From contig UQXS01000084.1 of NCBI GenBank assembly GCA_900545125.1, forward strand, positions 1 through 9,612: a stretch of DNA of 9,612 nt, read 5' to 3'. The DNA is from an uncultured Ruminococcus sp. (GTDB taxonomy: Bacteria > Bacillota > Clostridia > Oscillospirales > Ruminococcaceae). The notes under the pieces were generated by a model. The model did not search any database. It saw only the letters and a program-made list of their open reading frames with translations, and had not been told where the DNA came from. Below are positions 6,634 through 9,612 of the stretch, piece by piece (the first letter of the stretch is position 1; the number at the start of each line of letters is the position of its first letter). Made by a program: the position numbers and the translations under genes.

Positions 6634-7905
6634 TTATTTATTCCGGAAAGAGACTGGTTCATATTTTTTTCTTAGTGTTCTGATAATGCTGTCAAGATCA
6701 GAACTGTCAGCCAGGACATCGCATTCTTTGCCTGCGCCGATATAGAGCTTGCGATTGATGTTATAAAAATCCATAAGATAGCGTATCATATTTTCTGGAC
6801 AGGAGTTTTTGTTATAGATTTTAATATAGCTGAATCCCTCATATTCATCGGCCGGAAAGCAAAGTATGCGGAAGCGCTGTCCGAACTTCTTTTCAAGCAT
6901 TTTACGATATAGTTTTTCCACACGTTCCGTGCGGTCAATGAGCATTATGTATATCGGACGGTCGCTTTCATAGGGATCTCTTTTTATATAGTTTCTGTAA
7001 GGGGAGCGTTTCAGTTTCCGGAAGATATCAGTTTCCGCAGGATTGACAAGTTCCCTGTAATAAATAATCATTGTATCATCGCACAAAGCGCTGATAAAGC
7101 AGTTCATTCCCTCGTCACGGATGATGCCAACGATCTCGCTGCATGATTCGTTCGAGAACACATAAGCATTAATGAAAGTATTTTCGTTCACATCGTACAG
7201 TGCAGCACCGCCCATGACGATGACCGGAAGATCAAGCTCCATTCCCTCCAGAGGTTTCATGACACTTGCCGGAGTTCTTGCAGTAACGATTGTAAATTTC
7301 ATGCCGCTTTCGATCATTCTGTTTGTCTCAACCTTGGAAAAAGGCGATAAACTGCCTTGTACAGGGATAATCATATCATCAAGGGAGACAGCGAAAAGAC
7401 AGTCTTTTATTCTTTTTCTCGGCAGCCGTGCCGAATTTACGGCAACTCCGACAAGAATACCTGTCAGAGTATCGGTTACACGGTTGAACACGAAAATAAA
7501 CGGGTTGGAGTCGGTGAGATGATTTACCGCAATACTCAGAAAAACAACGCATGAAAAGAACGATGTAGGCTGCTTTTTCAGCAGAACCGTTGAGTAAAGA
7601 ACCGGAATAATGAACAGAACATTAAGTAAATATCCGGGCAGACTGTTGTAGATATCAAATACGTAGATCTCAAGGAGTATGGCAGCAAGACCAAAGAAAG
7701 CTCCGATAAGCGTTCCCGTTGCACGCTGACCTGCCATTTTCAGGGTTTTGCCTGTATAGGGCTGAATACACCACACCGCAGCGATCATGGAGTAGAACGG
7801 AATTCCGGTTTTTCCTCTGATAAAATAGATCATATAGCATAAAAGCACTCCGGCAGCGGATCTCATTATCCTCTGTCCGATACGTGGAAATTCAGGTTTT
7901 GTCAT
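6634..7905 (-). CDS. FUSC-like membrane domain fused to a degenerate Cof-type HAD domain
   Basis: This 423-residue protein has two halves. Residues 8-160 look like the FUSC/aromatic-acid-exporter membrane domain: several hydrophobic helices, AAVWCIQPYTGKTLKMAGQR (42-61), the GTLIGAFFGL segment (64-73) and FNRVTDTLTGILVG (140-153), matching the family's Q-P...K-S...R..GT..G and R..DT..G marks. Residues 168-423 look like a Cof-type HAD hydrolase: LFAVSLDDMII (170-180), IVTAR (206-210), LPVIVMGGAALYD and a C-terminal IGAGKECDVLAD (389-400). The usual DxDGTL nucleophile is Ser (S174), and the GD..ND motif has lost its first Asp, so phosphatase activity is doubtful. ATG 7905 is chosen because AAGGAG lies 7-8 bases upstream; the frame extends to a TTG at 7944 inside the previous gene. 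The stop of that previous gene is 13 bases upstream, so the two are probably cotranscribed. Substrate unknown. Confidence 0.82.
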   Translation of the reverse strand: MTKPEFPRIGQRIMRSAAGVLLCYMIYFIRGKTGIPFYSMIAAVWCIQPYTGKTLKMAGQRATGTLIGAFFGLAAILLEIYVFDIYNSLPGYLLNVLFIIPVLYSTVLLKKQPTSFFSCVVFLSIAVNHLTDSNPFIFVFNRVTDTLTGILVGVAVNSARLPRKRIKDCLFAVSLDDMIIPVQGSLSPFSKVETNRMIESGMKFTIVTARTPASVMKPLEGMELDLPVIVMGGAALYDVNENTFINAYVFSNESCSEIVGIIRDEGMNCFISALCDDTMIIYYRELVNPAETDIFRKLKRSPYRNYIKRDPYESDRPIYIMLIDRTERVEKLYRKMLEKKFGQRFRILCFPADEYEGFSYIKIYNKNSCPENMIRYLMDFYNINRKLYIGAGKECDVLADSSDLDSIIRTLRKKYEPVSFRNK

Positions 7906-7918
7906 TAAAAAGCTCCTT

Positions 7919-8476
7919 TTATCTGCCGTTATAGTGATAGTCAATTATTGTATCAAGATTTTCATATATAAATCCCTGTGCGCCGACAGAGAACATATTT
8001 ACATAGTATTCTCCGTAATTAGAGCCGTTCTTCAGTTCTGAAGTAATACCGATTTCATGTCCGGATGAAGAGGCAATGCGGTTTCCGAAACCGTTTCTTG
8101 CAAGCAGACCCCTGCTTTCAAGCCAGTCGTTTATCCATATACCGGTGATTCTTCCGAAACCGTTCTGCTGGAGAACTCTGTTTATCTCATTGACCATACT
8201 TACCGTAGTGCATGGACCGTAGTTTATTCTGAGCTGAGATTTCTGTTCGTCAGTGATGAACACCAACTGTTCCTGGTGACTGCGTACTGCTGTTTCTTCG
8301 TCCCATTTCTGAATATTTATATCAAGAATTTCAGAAATATACTCAAAACAGGCGATCACTCTGTCGTCCCTGACGGTTTCGTCGTCGCTTATCCGGAAAC
8401 CTGTTATCGGATTTATGCCGTTCGCAAGATTATCAATATACATTTTGGCACGCTGTATTTTCTGTAGTTCTGTCAT
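7919..8476 (-). CDS. Conserved-looking soluble protein of unknown function
   Basis: This 185-residue protein has no signal peptide or membrane helix. The N-terminal third has a helical segment with AKMYIDNLANGINPITG (10-26), a pattern I recall from many clostridial hypothetical proteins. The middle and C-terminal part (about 80-185) reads like a helix-rich unit with INRVLQQNGFGRITGIWIND and a WLESRGLL turn, then a strand-like stretch and a final helix (FIYENLDTIIDYHY). This could be a winged-helix-like fold, which would suggest nucleic-acid or partner binding, but no catalytic motif is visible. The ATG at 8476 has a modest GAGATGAT ribosome site. It is the first gene of a two-gene leftward unit with the FUSC-HAD gene. 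No confident promoter was found in front of it. The function is not assignable from sequence alone. Confidence 0.8.
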   Translation of the reverse strand: MTELQKIQRAKMYIDNLANGINPITGFRISDDETVRDDRVIACFEYISEILDINIQKWDEETAVRSHQEQLVFITDEQKSQLRINYGPCTTVSMVNEINRVLQQNGFGRITGIWINDWLESRGLLARNGFGNRIASSSGHEIGITSELKNGSNYGEYYVNMFSVGAQGFIYENLDTIIDYHYNGR

Positions 8477-8616
8477 AGTATCATCTCATTTCATAATAAT
8501 ATATATGCTGCCTTAGCTTTCGGCATAGCATTGAAATTGTATTGTTCAGATTTATTCCTCCCAGTGTGATTTTTGCGGATAAGCTGCATATAATATAACA
8601 GACGAGGTGAGAAAAT
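8477..8616. other. Divergent intergenic region
   Basis: These 140 bases separate the leftward 185-residue gene from rightward tspO. They hold the tspO promoter and an imperfect inverted repeat, TGCTGCC (8506-8512) and GGCATAGCA (8522-8530), in which the right arm has two extra bases. The repeat lies about 30-55 bases before the leftward start, where it could be an operator or a leader hairpin. There is no T tract, so it is not a terminator. Confidence 0.4.
8565..8594 (+). promoter_or_regulatory. Probable tspO promoter
   Basis: A perfect TATAAT sits at 8589-8594 with TGTGAT (8565-8570) 18 bases upstream as a weak -35. Transcription would start near 8601, almost at the ribosome binding site GAGGTGAG (8604-8611), so the leader is very short. 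Confidence 0.5.
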
Positions 8617-9090
8617 ATGAAAAAAATAAAATGGTCAGAGCTGATAATATTTATAGTATCGGCGGAACTTGTAGGGGCACTGGCAGGTATTCTTGCCGGT
8701 AATTCGTTCTCATTTTATCAGGAACTTGTCAAGCCTCCGCTGTCGCCGCCGGGCTGGCTCTTTCCGCTGACATGGGCTGTGCTGTATGCACTTATGGGAA
8801 TATCGGCTTATGTTATCCATACTTCCGATGCGGATGACGACGAAAAACGCAGTGCATTTATAATTTACGGTGTACAGTTAGCAGTAAATTTTTTCTGGAC
8901 AATAGCATTTTTCAGGCTGAGATCGCTCGGACTTTCTGTTGGAGTAATTTTATTGCTGCTGATACTGATTGCAGCAATGATCCTGCGTTTTCGTCATGTA
9001 AGCAAAGCGGCGGCATATCTTAATATTCCTTATCTGTTGTGGACGATTTTTGCCGCATATCTCAATATAGGAGTACTTGTGCTGAATTGA
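8617..9090 (+). CDS. tspO: TspO/MBR family membrane protein (tryptophan-rich sensory protein)
   Basis: TspO proteins are five-helix membrane proteins that bind porphyrins and related ligands; in bacteria they are linked to tetrapyrrole handling and stress signalling, but the exact activity is debated. The 157-residue length is typical. Helix 1 (about 9-28) is followed by the diagnostic loop: Y34, L37, KPPLSPPGWLFPLTW (39-53), then LYALMGISAYVI. Later marks are NFFWTIAFF in helix 3 and PYLLWTIFAAYLNI in helix 5, matching the family's N-(F/W)-W and PY-W-LN patterns. A charged DADDDEKR loop separates helices 2 and 3. The start is supported by GAGGTGAG about 6 bases upstream. It is a single-gene unit with its own promoter and terminator, divergent from the 185-residue gene. 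No partner pathway gene lies nearby. Confidence 0.95.
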   Translation: MKKIKWSELIIFIVSAELVGALAGILAGNSFSFYQELVKPPLSPPGWLFPLTWAVLYALMGISAYVIHTSDADDDEKRSAFIIYGVQLAVNFFWTIAFFRLRSLGLSVGVILLLLILIAAMILRFRHVSKAAAYLNIPYLLWTIFAAYLNIGVLVLN

Positions 9091-9100
9091 TCTTTCTTCC

Positions 9101-9128
9101 GAACCGCTTATGCGGTTCTTATTTTTTC
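9101..9128 (+). terminator. Intrinsic terminator after tspO
   Basis: GAACCGC (9101-9107), loop TTAT, GCGGTTC (9112-9118), then TTATTTTTT. It begins 10 bases after the tspO stop. The stop codon of the convergent gene (9119-9121) lies within the T-rich tail. On the minus strand the hairpin is followed by purine-rich sequence, so it works mainly for tspO. Confidence 0.9.
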
Positions 9129-9463
9129 TTTGATTTCCTGTCTGAAATGACTTTTTTTGCCTTTTGGTGGAGGTCGTGAAGAATAGCGAGAGTTTTGGTA
9201 TCGTTTGGAAAAAGACGTTTAAGGAGAAAAATAGCTATAGCAAGCGTAACTATTTTTTCCGGTGAAACGGGCAGCCAGAGAAATGCAAGGTATGCTCCTG
9301 CAACTGCCGTCAGCCATTTTATCCCGAAATAAGTTCCGAGAGCAAAAGCAATATATGACCAGCCGTTTGTTATTATCCAGGCAATGGCGATACATAGAAG
9401 CAGCCGTGGATTGGCAAAAAAACCTATCCATTTTTTAATTTTTTCTTTCGTAATTTTTTTCAT
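9119..9463 (-). CDS. Small multi-pass membrane protein of unknown function
   Basis: This 114-residue protein has a basic N-terminal helix (1-12), then FFANPRLLLCIAIAWIITNG (about 15-34), a second hydrophobic stretch around YIAFALGTYFGIKWLTAVAG (about 37-56) and a third around LAFLWLPVSPEKIVTLAIAI (about 59-78), ending with LLKRLFPNDTKTL and a very basic Lys-rich tail. The NPR motif, the WIITNGWSY turn and the PVSPEK...LFPND segment look like conserved marks of a small clostridial membrane family that I recall only as hypothetical. By the positive-inside rule the basic termini are probably cytoplasmic. The ribosome site is weak (GGGAAA, 7 bases from ATG), but the promoter is strong. It is transcribed alone and convergent with tspO. 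The function is unknown. Confidence 0.85.
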   Translation of the reverse strand: MKKITKEKIKKWIGFFANPRLLLCIAIAWIITNGWSYIAFALGTYFGIKWLTAVAGAYLAFLWLPVSPEKIVTLAIAIFLLKRLFPNDTKTLAILHDLHQKAKKVISDRKSKKK

Positions 9464-9496
9464 AAGCTGATTTCCCGTGAATTTTTTATTGAATAT

Positions 9497-9525
9497 ATTA
9501 TATCATATCACAGCTTTTTTTTCAA
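9497..9525 (-). promoter_or_regulatory. Strong promoter of the 114-residue membrane protein
   Basis: On the minus strand TTGAAA (9525-9520) and TATAAT (9502-9497) are separated by exactly 17 bases, and TG one base before the -10 makes it an extended -10 (TGATATAAT). Transcription should start near 9490, about 27 bases before the ATG at 9463. This is the best promoter in the window by sequence. Confidence 0.8.
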
Positions 9526-9580
9526 GAATTTTATATGATGTTCACATTGTGGTAATATTATATTAGTGATTATAGTCAAA

Positions 9581-9612
9581 ATCCGGCACAGATTGCAGTT
9601 TCTGTGCCGGAT
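9581..9612. terminator. Perfect hairpin at the right edge, probable terminator
   Basis: ATCCGGCACAGA (9581-9592) pairs perfectly with 9601-9612 around an 8-base loop (TTGCAGTT). On the minus strand the stem is followed by a short TTTT, which fits a weak terminator of a leftward gene beyond the window. A T tract to the right, which would make it a rightward terminator, is outside the view. No gene lies between it and the promoter at 9497-9525. Confidence 0.6.

Noticed and set aside
6610..6646. CCGGAAT/ATTCCGG inverted repeat as terminator of the FUSC-HAD gene
   Set aside because: The arms are 7 bp with a 23-base loop, one arm is inside the coding end, and the tail on the minus strand is A-rich, not T-rich.
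7906..7944. Upstream TTG start for the FUSC-HAD gene
   Set aside because: The TTG at 7944 lies inside the preceding gene and has no ribosome site, while the ATG at 7905 is preceded by AAGGAG at good spacing and begins right before the conserved membrane domain.
1..9612. CRISPR arrays, insertion sequences, tRNA or rRNA genes, riboswitches
   Set aside because: I saw no regularly spaced repeats, transposase frames with terminal repeats, cloverleaf-like sequences or long structured leaders; all leaders that can be inferred are under about 60 bases.

Overview
The window looks like chromosomal DNA from a low-to-moderate GC, Gram-positive anaerobe of the Ruminococcus/Oscillospiraceae type. The main pointers are a secreted protein with a type I dockerin of the Ruminococcus style (a cellulosome-type attachment module), strong GGAGG-type ribosome binding sites, AT-rich intergenic regions with TATAAT boxes, and small membrane proteins that resemble clostridial families. 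The genus assignment is inferred from protein style, not from a search.

Positions 1-3145 hold a leftward, tightly packed five-gene operon. It is read from an extended -10 promoter at about 3167-3195. The order is an ExbB/TolQ/MotA-type channel subunit, an ExbD/TolR-type subunit with the expected transmembrane Asp and a coiled coil, a second single-pass protein with an ExbD-like outer domain but no transmembrane Asp, then aroB (3-dehydroquinate synthase) and the first 100 codons of aroA (EPSP synthase), which runs off the left edge. The first three genes look like a small ion-driven stator or energiser complex. That is unexpected in a monoderm cell, and nothing nearby tells what it drives.

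Positions 3152-3315 are a divergent promoter region. The rightward promoter has a good TATAAT, a poor -35 and a TTAAGA direct repeat with an 11-bp period over the -35 region. It serves a 1078-residue secreted protein (3316-6552) with a signal peptide, an N-terminal dockerin and two tandem Cthe_2159-like beta-helix carbohydrate-binding domains. This gene ends at a strong intrinsic terminator (6572-6608).

Positions 6634-8476 hold a leftward pair: a 185-residue soluble protein of unknown function followed by a membrane protein that joins an FUSC/aromatic-acid-exporter-like half to a Cof-type HAD half whose catalytic motifs look degraded. Positions 8617-9090 encode a TspO/MBR protein on the plus strand with its own terminator. 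Positions 9119-9463 encode a small leftward multi-pass membrane protein with a near-consensus promoter. The right edge (9581-9612) is a perfect 12-bp hairpin, probably a terminator of a neighbour outside the window.

There are no tRNA or rRNA genes, insertion sequences, CRISPR arrays or phage genes that I can see. The most unusual items are the three-gene ExbB/ExbD-like module and the FUSC-HAD fusion with a probable pseudo-enzyme domain.
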